Origin: an uncultured Spirochaetota bacterium
GTDB taxonomy: Bacteria; Spirochaetota; Spirochaetia; Treponematales; Treponemataceae
Assembly: GCA_944389415.1 (NCBI GenBank)
Contig: CALXMF010000009.1
Coordinates: 1 to 64,000 of the forward strand
Length of the DNA: 64,000 nucleotides
Reading direction: 5' to 3'
Part shown: positions 26,814 to 35,260 of the stretch, in pieces
How the letters are laid out: each line of letters starts with the position of its first letter
Numbering within the stretch: the stretch's first letter is position 1
The notes under the pieces: model-generated
Seen by the model: the letters and a program-made list of their open reading frames with translations, nothing else
What the model was told of the DNA's origin: nothing
Database searches by the model: none
Made by a program: the position numbers and the translations under genes

Positions 26814-27677
26814 ATGAATCGGTTTTCTGTATATGCCACCATATTTGTGTGTTCGGCAGTTCTGCTTACTTGTATCACATCGTGTAGTAATCCACTGCTG
26901 CGTGATCCAAGGCTATATAACACAAATCGGAATGAATCAGCCGATGAAAAAGATTTGCCATCTCTTTCGTTATCGATGAGTGAAGCGCAGAAAGAGTTAT
27001 TTAAAACAGTTTCTGCTGGTACTCAATTTGACTCTGATATATTTGATACATGGTTGCTTAAAGTTAGTTTTGATAAAAACAATGTACCAAAATATCAGTT
27101 CTTTGTGCCATCTGATGGCCGGGAATGGAAGCTGACGACTTCGTCAAATGCGGAATATCTGTTTGACGCTGGCCGGGATAACAATACGGCTCAGGGCGGT
27201 TTCAGAATCAACCCTATGACGGTGTATCAGTATCGCGGAAAGAATCCTCTTGTTCGGTCTTCATCTGCGTATAACAAAGCCCCGCAGCTGGAACGTTTTT
27301 ATTTTTACCGGTTCTCAGGTAAGGCGGCTGGGTTGATAGAGCTTGATAATTATCTTGCGGCGGTAGATACATATTCTAAATTTCTGTTCGCGTATGGAAA
27401 GATAACTTCGTATACAGGCGCGGTAGTAGGGCAGTATATACCCCAAAAATATCAGGCGGTTGAGCTTTTTGCGGAGGAACGGCCTTTTTATGAGTATGAT
27501 CCTATCGGGTACGTAAACGAGGATGGTTCTGTTATACTGTATCAGGAATACTATACCGAGATGATAAGCGGAGAACATGGGGCGGTTGATTTTTTTCCGT
27601 ATATAAAAGATCCGGAACGGGAAACAGCCGGATATAATCCTGATAGTCCCGGATGTTCTCCGTATTTGATAAAGTAA
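26814..27677 (+). CDS. Lipoprotein, treponemal type
   Basis: This encodes 287 residues. The lipobox is CITSC (about residue 24). The mature part is acidic and Ser-rich, then a folded domain (DTWLLKVSFDKNNVPKYQFF; QLERFYFYRFSGKAAGL) without a known match. It is last gene of the trio and is followed by a terminator at 27681-27715. Surface or periplasmic-side location depends on sorting, which cannot be read from sequence. Confidence 0.6.
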   Translation: MNRFSVYATIFVCSAVLLTCITSCSNPLLRDPRLYNTNRNESADEKDLPSLSLSMSEAQKELFKTVSAGTQFDSDIFDTWLLKVSFDKNNVPKYQFFVPSDGREWKLTTSSNAEYLFDAGRDNNTAQGGFRINPMTVYQYRGKNPLVRSSSAYNKAPQLERFYFYRFSGKAAGLIELDNYLAAVDTYSKFLFAYGKITSYTGAVVGQYIPQKYQAVELFAEERPFYEYDPIGYVNEDGSVILYQEYYTEMISGEHGAVDFFPYIKDPERETAGYNPDSPGCSPYLIK

Positions 27678-27680
27678 TAT

Positions 27681-27715
27681 AAAGGTGTTTCGCTCAATGC
27701 GGAACACCTTTTTTC
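27681..27715. terminator. Terminator between the lipoprotein and MCP genes
   Basis: GGTGTTTCGC and GCGGAACACC form a stem, and T residues follow on both strands. It ends the lipoprotein trio on plus and probably the MCP on minus. Confidence 0.75.
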
Positions 27716-27719
27716 TGTG

Positions 27720-29900
27720 TTATAATTTAAACTTATCTGTCAGTTCATGCAGGACGGCGACAGCACTGCTGTTTGTCTGTGCGTCGTTTGTGATACTGCT
27801 TATTGTTTCTCCGATTGATTCTACTGCCCGCGCGATGATCTGAGAGTTATCCTGTACTTGCTGGGAAATGTCAGTAAGACGGTGCATTTCATTGATAATG
27901 ACGGCGGCGCCTTCATTCATTTCTACAGAGCCGGTACGCACGCTGGTCGTGATGTCCTGTATCTGCTGCAGCGCTTCAAGCACCTGTCTGCTGCCCTCTG
28001 TCTGTTCATTCATTGCAAAGGAGATCTGATTTGCAAGTTCAACAGAAGCTGTGGTTTGGGTCACAATTTCATCAAATGAAACACTTGCGTGTTTTGTTGC
28101 CCCAACAACAGAATTGATAGTACCGACAATATTTTTAAGCGCGGTGGCAATGACTTTAGACTGTTTTGAGGAATCTTCTGCAAGTTTGCGTATTTCATCA
28201 GCAACAACAGAGAATCCGGCTCCTGCTTCTCCCGCATGAGCTGCTTCGATTGCCGCGTTCATGGCAAGCAGGTTTGTCTGACTGGCGATTGAATGTATTA
28301 TTTTGTTTGTCTCAAGCAAGTCTGCTGATTGAGAGGAAACGTTTTCAACCAGCTGCTGTACGTTGCTGAGGTCTGTTTTTCCTCCGTTTGAAGTTGTCTG
28401 TAATGTTCTAAAATTAGTTGACGCTTTTGCGAGGTTCGCCGATATGGCGTTAATATTAGCTACCATCTGCTGTATCGCCGCAGAAGATTGCGTAACGGCA
28501 GATGACTGATCTTCTATCTGTCTGGTAAGCGCATCAAGATGTTTGGTTATTTGATCGAGTGTTGCTGATGTTTCTGTTACAGATGCTGCCTGTTCTTCTG
28601 CCTTAAAGTTCAGATCAGTGACACTTGTTGATATTTGTGTGATTCCTGATTGAATAGAATTAGTTTTTTGTGTAAGGTTTCCGGAAATTAATTCTATGGT
28701 ATTTGTCTTATCTTTAATTCTGCTGATCATTTCGTGCAGTGTACTAACGAATTTATTAAAGAATGTACTTACCGCCATTATTTCTTCGTTTCCCTGAATA
28801 TCAATGCGCTGCGTTAGATCACCGCTGCCTTCTGAGATGTCATGCAGAGTGTTTGCTGTCATTTTAAGCGGTTTGGATAGTCCTTTACCGATTAGTATCG
28901 CAGTGATAAAGATAATAACGGCAATGATAACTCCAATAAGGCAGATCATATTTCTGAGAACATAGATGGCACTGTACAATTTGGTTTTAGGTACTGAAAG
29001 GTATACAGTATATGGGGTATTTTCTAATGGCGTGGTCAGCAGTATATGCGTTTTGCCGTTAAGCCGATACGGCTGTTCCTTTCCTTGATATTTGGATGCT
29101 TGCTGTGCCGCTGTCAGAAGATCTTGGGGCAGTTCGTCAGCGGCAGTGATTAGTTCGTTCTGATCCATGATGGTGTCGATGTATGCTTTTTGCTCTTTGT
29201 TATAGGTTATATGTGATACCAGTAAACCACTATTTGTAGTAACGGCGATTTGTGTTTCTTTACCAAATAACCGCTCAAAATCTTTCAGCAGTTCGGCATA
29301 TTTCTCATCAAAAGATTCCGCATTTATAATTACGGCGATGATACCAGTTGTTATGCCATTATCTATAATATTTGCTGCGGCAAGCGCCTGTTTTTCACCT
29401 GTATCTGGCGCTATCATTAAATCAGAAATAAATTCTTTTTTCTGATTCGATGTATTGTTTGTTATAAGTTCTTTAAAATAATTCCGGTGTGTCAGTGTGA
29501 TTGGCTGGGAATTAGGAGATGAATCATTTGTTGTTACCAGATATCCATATGCCGGATTGCCAGGCAAGGCACTGTCCCAATATGTGCCATCTGCGTTTAT
29601 GAGCAGGAAACTTTGAATACCATCGATATCATCTGTAAGATCCTGCAACTGCGGGAGAATCTGCTGCCAGTTTTTTTCTTTTACACCGCTAAATGAGGCT
29701 GCAGTACGAGTTGCTGTTGATGCATCTTTAAAAAAAGATTCAAGCCCCATTGCAAATGCATCTGTATATTTTCGAGCCATCTCATAGGACGTCTGTTTCA
29801 TTATTGCTCGAATGCCGATGAATAGTCCTGCCATGCCGGCAATATATGGCAGGAGTGCGATTGATGCAAATGCTGTAATAAGCTGCTTTTGCAGTTTCAT
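27720..29900 (-). CDS. Methyl-accepting chemotaxis protein
   Basis: This encodes 726 residues from ATG 29900 with GGAGG six bases upstream. Transmembrane helices are at about 8-30 and 315-340 with a large extracytoplasmic region (30-310), probably a dCache-type sensor. HAMP follows at about 340-400 and an MCP signalling domain at 430-715 with the hairpin tip motif [18 protein letters not shown]. It signals to CheA/CheW for periplasmic-flagella motility. Ligand unknown. A 17-bp palindrome covers its -10, so expression may be regulated. Confidence 0.92.
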   Translation of the reverse strand: MKLQKQLITAFASIALLPYIAGMAGLFIGIRAIMKQTSYEMARKYTDAFAMGLESFFKDASTATRTAASFSGVKEKNWQQILPQLQDLTDDIDGIQSFLLINADGTYWDSALPGNPAYGYLVTTNDSSPNSQPITLTHRNYFKELITNNTSNQKKEFISDLMIAPDTGEKQALAAANIIDNGITTGIIAVIINAESFDEKYAELLKDFERLFGKETQIAVTTNSGLLVSHITYNKEQKAYIDTIMDQNELITAADELPQDLLTAAQQASKYQGKEQPYRLNGKTHILLTTPLENTPYTVYLSVPKTKLYSAIYVLRNMICLIGVIIAVIIFITAILIGKGLSKPLKMTANTLHDISEGSGDLTQRIDIQGNEEIMAVSTFFNKFVSTLHEMISRIKDKTNTIELISGNLTQKTNSIQSGITQISTSVTDLNFKAEEQAASVTETSATLDQITKHLDALTRQIEDQSSAVTQSSAAIQQMVANINAISANLAKASTNFRTLQTTSNGGKTDLSNVQQLVENVSSQSADLLETNKIIHSIASQTNLLAMNAAIEAAHAGEAGAGFSVVADEIRKLAEDSSKQSKVIATALKNIVGTINSVVGATKHASVSFDEIVTQTTASVELANQISFAMNEQTEGSRQVLEALQQIQDITTSVRTGSVEMNEGAAVIINEMHRLTDISQQVQDNSQIIARAVESIGETISSITNDAQTNSSAVAVLHELTDKFKL

Positions 29901-29931
29901 TTAGTCCTCCGGTATAATATACAACTATATT

Positions 29932-29966
29932 GATGCTAGTATAGCATCGGTTTTTATTGAATACAA
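29932..29966 (-). promoter_or_regulatory. MCP promoter with palindromic operator
   Basis: On the minus strand, TTGTAT (29966-29961) and TATACT (29943-29938) are 17 bases apart. GATGCTA-GTA-TAGCATC (29932-29948) is a perfect palindrome centred on the -10. A repressor that binds there would block RNA polymerase. The protein is not identified. Confidence 0.5.
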
Positions 29967-30037
29967 GTTTTATATACTGTTCAGTTGCAGTATATTAGAC
30001 AGTATCCTATGAATAAATTAAGCGGGAGAAATTGATA

Positions 30038-30703
30038 ATGCAGGAACAATGCCGTTTTTGTTTAGGTTACCATACACAGATACTTTCTGATAGCCGCCGG
30101 GCGTACTGCTGTTGTTATTCTTGCGGGGGAATTGGTGTATTGCCTGAGTATTATATTCCCGAAAAAGAACAGAAGGCACGCTACTTACTTCATACAAATT
30201 CTCTCGCAGACACAGGATATGAGCAGTTCTTGAGACGTTTTATAGAACCAATTGCTGCCATGATGCGGGAATGGAATGTACCGATACGGACGGTTTTTGA
30301 TTATGGGGCGGGACCTGAACCTGCGCTCTGTGAATTGATGAAAACTGTTATCTTTCCTGATGCAGAAATTCGCGGATGGGATCCGTTTTTTTTGCCTGAT
30401 GGGGAACTGTTTGCAGATGGTGCTGATTTGGTAACATGTCTTGAGGTCGCTGAGCATTTTGAGTGTGTAGATACTGGGTTTGAAGGGCTTGTCCGAGCAT
30501 GCAGGCCGGGAGGCTTTGTTGGAGTAGGGACTATGACTGTACCTGCTGATATAAAAAAGTTTTTATCATGGTGGTATAAGGAAGACTGTACACATGTGTC
30601 TTTTTATACAAAGCAGGCACTGGAAACCGCCGCGGCACGTCATGGTTTACGGTTCGCGGCGGTTCTATCAGACCGAATATTTTTATTTAGACGTGCTCAC
30701 TAA
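30038..30703 (+). CDS. SAM-dependent methyltransferase with Cys-rich N-terminus
   Basis: This encodes 221 residues from ATG 30038 (GGGAG at 30024-30028). The N-terminal 30 residues hold several Cys (CRFCLGYHT; CCCYSCGGIG), like a zinc-binding knuckle. A Methyltransf_12/23-type Rossmann domain begins near FDYGAGPEPALCELM (about 90-105). The acidic motif VTCLEVAEHF is the usual motif IV. It ends 16 bases into the convergent rdgB gene, so the two 3' ends overlap. The substrate is unknown. Confidence 0.7.
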   Translation: MQEQCRFCLGYHTQILSDSRRAYCCCYSCGGIGVLPEYYIPEKEQKARYLLHTNSLADTGYEQFLRRFIEPIAAMMREWNVPIRTVFDYGAGPEPALCELMKTVIFPDAEIRGWDPFFLPDGELFADGADLVTCLEVAEHFECVDTGFEGLVRACRPGGFVGVGTMTVPADIKKFLSWWYKEDCTHVSFYTKQALETAAARHGLRFAAVLSDRIFLFRRAH

Positions 30704-31337
30704 ATGACTTCAGTATTGCCCGTATGGCATGTGCTGCTTTTCCACGATGTGATATGGCGTTTTTTTCATCTGCAGACAGTTCTGCGATGGTTTTATTGTA
30801 TTTGGGGAGAAATACAAGCGGATCATAACCAAAGCCTCCTGTTCCGCGTGCGTCATCAAGCGATGAAATTAACACTCCTTCCATTGTTTCCTGTGCCAGA
30901 TAGTAGTTCTCCTGTCCCACATACAGAATCATAGCACAGACATACCTGCAGGTACGTTTACGCAGCGGATATTTCTGAAGTTCCTGTTCTGTATCAAGCA
31001 AGAGCAGCCGATTTTGTTCAGCCTGCGGCAATTTTGTGCCGTCTGGTAAACCGGTACGGTAGTCACGGCCTGCATAACGTGCCGAATAGATCCCCGGTGC
31101 TCCTTCCAGGGCATCTATGCAGATACCCGAATCATCGGCAATAACAGGGGCGTGGACGATTTCCCAGAGCGCTTTTGCTTTTATGAGACTATTCTGGGCA
31201 AATGTTGATCCAGACTCTTCCGGGTTGAAAGAAATGTTTTCATCTGCGGGGATTACAATTGTATATTCAGGCAGCAGCTCTGCCATTTCCCGCCGTTTAT
31301 GTTCATTTCCTGAGGCAAAATATATTTTCATTTGCAT
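30687..31337 (-). CDS. rdgB: dITP/XTP pyrophosphatase (HAM1/RdgB)
   Basis: This encodes 216 residues. MKIYFASGNEHKRREMAELL and ADDSGICIDALEGAPGIYSA are HAM1 motifs. It hydrolyses non-canonical purine NTPs (dITP, XTP) to monophosphates, a house-cleaning role. Its start lies one base after the TGA of the sigma-like gene, so the two are coupled. It is longer than most HAM1 proteins by about 15 residues in a central loop. Confidence 0.92.
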   Translation of the reverse strand: MQMKIYFASGNEHKRREMAELLPEYTIVIPADENISFNPEESGSTFAQNSLIKAKALWEIVHAPVIADDSGICIDALEGAPGIYSARYAGRDYRTGLPDGTKLPQAEQNRLLLLDTEQELQKYPLRKRTCRYVCAMILYVGQENYYLAQETMEGVLISSLDDARGTGGFGYDPLVFLPKYNKTIAELSADEKNAISHRGKAAHAIRAILKSFSEHV

Positions 31338-31338
31338 A

Positions 31339-32220
31339 TCATAACGTACTTTGCTGTATCTGGTCTATTGCCCGCTGAAGTCTGCCGGTACGTATACTGT
31401 TTATACACCGTGATACCTGCCATGATGTCATTCCGAGTACCTTTGCTATTGCGGTATTGGGCGCAAGATAATTAAAACAACCAAGCTGGAGAGTTCTCCG
31501 TTTTGCTTTTTCTGTATTAAATCGTAGTGTATTGCTGAGTAATATGTATCTGCCTGTATTGCTGGTACTTCTGTTCAGAGCGTATTGAGCTGTCAGCGCT
31601 GCATGATATGCATAGTTGCGTTCTTCCAATAGTTTACGATGATGCACCGTTCGTTTTTCATTCAGTATTTGAATTTTGCGAATATATTCTGTTATTTGTT
31701 TTTCATTGTATTCAGTGAGTGTTAGAAGCTGTTCCATAATGGTCTTTGTTGGAAATGAAGCTGTTTTCAGTACCAGAATAAGCAGCATTAACTGGTAACG
31801 TTTCGGAAGTACTTGTCTTTTTAACCTTGTTGTTACTGGTAGGGTACACTCTGATGTTGTATAATCATGTGTATCTTCTGCTGTAAGCTGGTTTTCATAG
31901 TAAATATCAGGATACAAAGCATGTTCCTGGTATCCTTCTATTCGTGTTTTGCGGAATTCTGTGCAAAAATAGTAAAATACAGTTCTGCTGAAATAGGTCG
32001 CAAAAGAACTTCTGGAAGAATCATATTTGCGTATAATATCGGGTAGGTTTTCACATAGATACAGAAGAAAACTGCTGCGGCTGTCTTCTGAAAGTGTGTA
32101 CTGTCTGAAGAGATATGGATTGCGGCAGATGTGTATCGCAATCCGGTCGCAGGTTTCTTTTAAAGTTGCACTGTGCTGTTGGTAATCTTGATAATACTGT
32201 GTTATTTGTTCGTAAGACAT
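31339..32220 (-). CDS. Sigma-factor-like DNA-binding protein
   Basis: This encodes 293 residues from ATG 32220, seven bases after AGGAG. Residues 40-90 (LLYLCENLPDIIRKYDSSRS, then FATYFSRTVFYYF) resemble sigma-70 region 2. The C-terminal 40 residues (NTAIAKVLGMTSWQVSRCI) form a helix-turn-helix as in region 4. The middle is helical without a clear match. It is like an extracytoplasmic-function-type sigma, but with an unusual long linker, so it could also be a regulator that uses the same folds. Translational coupling with rdgB is likely. The ribosome binding site sits inside a perfect palindrome (32225-32246). Confidence 0.5.
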   Translation of the reverse strand: MSYEQITQYYQDYQQHSATLKETCDRIAIHICRNPYLFRQYTLSEDSRSSFLLYLCENLPDIIRKYDSSRSSFATYFSRTVFYYFCTEFRKTRIEGYQEHALYPDIYYENQLTAEDTHDYTTSECTLPVTTRLKRQVLPKRYQLMLLILVLKTASFPTKTIMEQLLTLTEYNEKQITEYIRKIQILNEKRTVHHRKLLEERNYAYHAALTAQYALNRSTSNTGRYILLSNTLRFNTEKAKRRTLQLGCFNYLAPNTAIAKVLGMTSWQVSRCINSIRTGRLQRAIDQIQQSTL

Positions 32221-32224
32221 GTTT

Positions 32225-32246
32225 GTTCTCCTCTGCAGAGGAGAAC
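32225..32246 (-). promoter_or_regulatory. Palindrome that sequesters the ribosome binding site
   Basis: A perfect 22-bp palindrome (arms GTTCTCCTCTG and CAGAGGAGAAC) is centred between 32235 and 32236. In RNA it gives a 9-bp stem with a TGCA loop. The 3' arm contains GAGGAG, the Shine-Dalgarno of the sigma-like gene. A minus-strand TATAAT (32267-32262) would start the mRNA a few bases before the stem. It could also act as an operator on DNA. Confidence 0.65.
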
Positions 32247-32380
32247 GCATATTTCATGCCAATTATAAACAATGTCAGGAACATTTATATTTTGTTATAA
32301 TATAATAAAAAGAGTTTTCCTGTGTTAGTTTTTTAATAAAGAAACCTTTTATATATTCTTTAGTTAATCAGATATATAAT

Positions 32381-33370
32381 TTAATTATATATAATTTGTT
32401 TAAATTCTTGTATTATTTTAGGAATTAAAACAGCGATTGTACCTTCTGTACTGAGACCTGCAGCATTTTTGTGTCCGCCTCCGCCAAATTTTGAGGCAAC
32501 AATACTGACGTCTATTGTATCTCTGGAACGTAACCCGACAGTACAGGTATGTTCTGTTTCTTGCCTAATAAACACAACTGCTTCAACACCGTGTACAGCG
32601 AGTAAAAGCTGATAGAGACTGTCTGAATCACGTCCCTCCTGGCCGAGTGCTCTTGTATCTTCGAGTGTTTCATATGTAATAATGAGTCGCCCATCAAGTT
32701 TACGTTCTGCGTGATCAAGCATGACTCCAAGTAATTTTCTTGTTGAGTAAGGTTTCCCGCTTGTCATTTCATCGTAAACCACACGCGGGTTTGCGCCTTG
32801 ATCAACAAGTCGTGCTGCCGCCCGGAATACATCAGCAGAATTTGCAGTAAGAAAACGAAAGAAACCGGTATCTGTACTGAGTCCGAAAAACAGAATAGAT
32901 GCTGTTTCCTGATCAGGAGCGCCAATAAGTTCTTCATAAAGCTGCTGGACTAAATATGCTGTAGCTGGTGATTCTGGATAAATGATTGCATTATCCTGTG
33001 AGATTGTTGATGTTTTATGGTGATCAATGATAAAACAACTGTATACAGAAAGATCACAGCCTGTATCTCCCAGTCGCTGAATTTCGGAACAATCTGCAAT
33101 AATAAGCCCTGTTTCCTGTACTGGCTGTGTAACTGGCTGCTGAACACTGCGGGAAAAGTATTTTTCAAATCGTTTTATTTCCGGTCGTTTAAATGGACCT
33201 GCTGATATAAGCTGAAAGGGTTTACCTGTTTTTTCGATTATTTTTGCCAATCCAATACAACTTGAGATACAGTCGCCATCAGGTTCTTTATGTCCAATAA
33301 TAACAAATGATTTATGCTGTTTCAAAAAATTTTTAAATGCTTGTATCTGTTCAGAAGAAATTGCCTTCAT
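32381..33370 (-). CDS. DHH-family phosphoesterase, NrnA-like
   Basis: This encodes 329 residues. The DHH motifs are IGHKEPDGDCISS (about 23-35), the second in the ADCSEIQRLGD region, and IIDHHKTS (about 110). The DHHA1 domain ends with FGGGGHKNAAG (about 295-305). These are typical of NrnA, a nanoRNase and 3',5'-bisphosphate (pAp) phosphatase using Mn2+. It is separate from the sigma-like gene by 160 bp. Confidence 0.88.
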   Translation of the reverse strand: MKAISSEQIQAFKNFLKQHKSFVIIGHKEPDGDCISSCIGLAKIIEKTGKPFQLISAGPFKRPEIKRFEKYFSRSVQQPVTQPVQETGLIIADCSEIQRLGDTGCDLSVYSCFIIDHHKTSTISQDNAIIYPESPATAYLVQQLYEELIGAPDQETASILFFGLSTDTGFFRFLTANSADVFRAAARLVDQGANPRVVYDEMTSGKPYSTRKLLGVMLDHAERKLDGRLIITYETLEDTRALGQEGRDSDSLYQLLLAVHGVEAVVFIRQETEHTCTVGLRSRDTIDVSIVASKFGGGGHKNAAGLSTEGTIAVLIPKIIQEFKQIIYN

Positions 33371-33427
33371 ATGTTAATCCTTGTTTTTCTATTTATTTAG
33401 AAGTTACAGAACATTGTATGTGACAGG

Positions 33428-33465
33428 CAAAAAAAAATAAAGCCCCCTTATTTGAAAGAGGGCTT
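33428..33465 (-). terminator. Terminator of the 148-residue exported protein gene
   Basis: On the minus strand AAGCCCTCTT and AAGGGGGCTT form a stem (one G-T pair), followed by a run of T residues. Confidence 0.75.
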
Positions 33466-33492
33466 GTGTTGAATCATAGAATAATAACAGGA

Positions 33493-33939
33493 CTAGTATT
33501 CGAGCGTGATGGATTCAATACCTTGTACATCGCTGAAATCAGTTCCGCGCGGGCAAACACCCCATACATGGTGCTGTCTGCTTGGTGGCAATGTTAAAAT
33601 TACTGAATGAAATTCTCCATCTTTTGTGACAACTGTCATCATCGGATTTAACTGAGGCGGCATATTTCTAAATGTCAATTTCTTATAGTACCATTCCTTG
33701 GGAATTTTGACTTTTGCAATGCCGTTTCCGGTACGGGAGTAGTAAATTATGTAACCATCCTGATGTTCCAAAACTTTATAAACAGTTACATTGCGGTAAG
33801 ATAGAGGACCCCATTTACTGTTTTCCTGTGTCTCCGCGGCCGGCTGTTCCTGTGTTTCCGCAGTCTGCTGTTCCTGTGCGGTTACTGCTGCGGTACTGAG
33901 CAGCAGACCAAGCAATACTATACCTGCAATTTTTTTCAT
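33493..33939 (-). CDS. Exported protein of unknown function
   Basis: This encodes 148 residues. The signal peptide is about residues 1-21 (STAAVTAQEQ). A short Gln/Thr/Glu repeat (QTAETQEQPAAETQE) follows. The folded part has VTVYKVLEHQDGYIIYYSRTGNG, which suggests a small beta fold. AAAGGAG lies upstream. It is downstream of argF on the same strand and has its own terminator, so it could share a transcript. Unrecognised family. Confidence 0.6.
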   Translation of the reverse strand: MKKIAGIVLLGLLLSTAAVTAQEQQTAETQEQPAAETQENSKWGPLSYRNVTVYKVLEHQDGYIIYYSRTGNGIAKVKIPKEWYYKKLTFRNMPPQLNPMMTVVTKDGEFHSVILTLPPSRQHHVWGVCPRGTDFSDVQGIESITLEY

Positions 33940-33976
33940 AAAGCGAACTCCTTTATTTCTCTATTGTATACGAGAT

Positions 33977-34930
33977 TTAAATTAAAGCAAGCATAATTGC
34001 TTTAATTGTGTGCTTTCTATTTTCTGCCTGTTCCCATACACGGCTTTGGGAACCCTCAATAACTGATTGCGTGACTTCTTCATTTTTAACGGCGGGCAGG
34101 CAATGCATGAAAATACATTTGTTGTTTTGTGTACGTTCCATCAGAAGATCATTCACTTGATAGGGTGACAGCAGCTTAACACGCTGTTCCTTGAGCGACT
34201 CTTCTCCCATAGATACCCAAACATCTGTATAAATAGCATCTGCTCCTTTTACAGCGTCTAATTGATCTGTAACCGTTATAATAGAACCTGATTCCTTGGC
34301 AAATGGCTGACAGATCTCTCTGATCTCGTTATCTGGGAAAAGCTCCTGCGGACTGATAATGGTAAAATGAATTCCCATTTTTGAGCAGATAAGCATCAGT
34401 GAGCGTGCAACATTATTTCTTCCATCTCCGCAGTATATCAGAGTGAGACCTGCGAGAGTACCGAATTCCTCTTTCAGTGTCATTATATCGGCAAGCGCCT
34501 GAGTAGGATGAAAACTGTCTGTTAATCCATTGATTACCGGCACCCCGGAATATTCCGCAAGTATGCGGACGTGTTCTTGCGAAAAACCGCGAAATTCAAT
34601 AGCTGAAAACATTCTGCCCAGCACGCGTGCAGTATCTTCAATAGATTCTTTGCCGCCAAGCTGGATATCCTGGTTTGACAAAAAGACTGGGTGCCCGCCT
34701 TCTTCTCCAAACGCTGTTTCAAATGAGCAGCGTGTTCGTGTTGACCGTTTTTCAAATAACAACGCTATTGTTTTTCCGATAAAACGCTGATGAATTTCTC
34801 CCCGTTTTGCTTCTCCTTTTACCTGAAATGCAAGGTCAAGAAACTGTGTGATTTCCTGCGGAGTATAGTCAATCCAGTTTAAAAGAGAGCGGCCTTTAAA
34901 TGGCGGTTCAAAAGGTTCTAAAATTGCCAA
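33977..34930 (-). CDS. argF: Ornithine carbamoyltransferase
   Basis: This encodes 317 residues from TTG 34930, nine bases after AGGAG (34944-34940); the frame is open further upstream, but the extension is not conserved-looking and passes through the promoter. The carbamoyl phosphate motif is STRTRCSFE (about 50-58) and the ornithine motif is FMHCLPA (about 268-274). It makes citrulline from ornithine and carbamoyl phosphate, or the reverse in the arginine deiminase route. argG is in the same window, but argH and carAB are not, so the direction in the cell is open. Confidence 0.9.
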   Translation of the reverse strand: MAILEPFEPPFKGRSLLNWIDYTPQEITQFLDLAFQVKGEAKRGEIHQRFIGKTIALLFEKRSTRTRCSFETAFGEEGGHPVFLSNQDIQLGGKESIEDTARVLGRMFSAIEFRGFSQEHVRILAEYSGVPVINGLTDSFHPTQALADIMTLKEEFGTLAGLTLIYCGDGRNNVARSLMLICSKMGIHFTIISPQELFPDNEIREICQPFAKESGSIITVTDQLDAVKGADAIYTDVWVSMGEESLKEQRVKLLSPYQVNDLLMERTQNNKCIFMHCLPAVKNEEVTQSVIEGSQSRVWEQAENRKHTIKAIMLALI

Positions 34931-34983
34931 AGCTATGTACTCCTTTGTATCATCATAGTATCGTAATAACCTGAAAAGGTCAA

Positions 34984-35004
34984 TTATACTGTAAACTTTA
35001 CAGT
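34984..35004 (-). promoter_or_regulatory. argF: argF promoter -10 with adjoining palindrome
   Basis: CTGTAAA-C-TTTACAG (34990-35004), a perfect palindrome, abuts a minus-strand TATAAT (34989-34984). The leader to the TTG is about 46 nt. The palindrome fills the spacer, as an operator would. It does not match an ARG box. Confidence 0.5.
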
Positions 35005-35054
35005 GTTTGTATATTTTATTCTGAGTTTTATTTGGAAAAATACGATACTGAGTA

Positions 35055-35083
35055 TTGACATTTCTTATACTTTCCGGTATAGT
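35055..35083 (+). promoter_or_regulatory. tRNA promoter
   Basis: TTGACA (35055-35060) and TATAGT (35078-35083) are 17 bases apart, ending 12 bases before the tRNA. Confidence 0.8.
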
Positions 35084-35095
35084 CTTAAATGTAAC

Positions 35096-35168
35096 GGCGA
35101 CATAGCTCAGTAGGTAGAGCAAACGGCTCATATCCGTTCGGTCATAGGTTCGATCCCTATTGTCGCTA
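35096..35168 (+). tRNA. tRNA with CAT anticodon (Met)
   Basis: The cloverleaf is complete without an encoded CCA. Acceptor GGCGACA/TGTCGCT has one G-T pair, the D stem is GCTC/GAGC, and the anticodon stem AACGG/CCGTT has loop CTCATAT. The T stem ATAGG/CCTAT has loop TTCGATC. Anticodon CAT means elongator Met; initiator features (no base pair at 1-72, three G-C pairs in the anticodon stem) are not present. An Ile2 tRNA with modified C34 cannot be excluded by sequence alone. Confidence 0.92.
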
Positions 35169-35172
35169 ATAT

Positions 35173-35203
35173 AAACCGCTCAGATAACTGAGCGGTTTTT
35201 TTT
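35173..35203 (+). terminator. Terminator of tRNA
   Basis: AAACCGCTCAG and CTGAGCGGTTT, 11 bp, with loop ATAA and a T tract. Confidence 0.9.
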
Positions 35204-35260
35204 GTTTTTATCAGATAAAATTGTGTTTCAGTTTGAAATATTCTGTGGTATACTGGTTCA

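Noticed and set aside
29944-29972. Sigma-28 promoter for the MCP gene
   Set aside because: TAAA and ACCGATGC are there on the minus strand, but spacing is 17, not 15, and half of the -10 differs; TTGTAT-17-TATACT is a better fit.
34931-35131. N-terminal extension of argF to 35131
   Set aside because: It passes through the promoter, the palindrome and the tRNA region; the TTG at 34930 has a good ribosome binding site and gives family length.
35096-35168. Initiator tRNA or tRNA-Ile2
   Set aside because: Initiator signs are absent; Ile2 depends on modification and cannot be shown, so elongator Met is the default.
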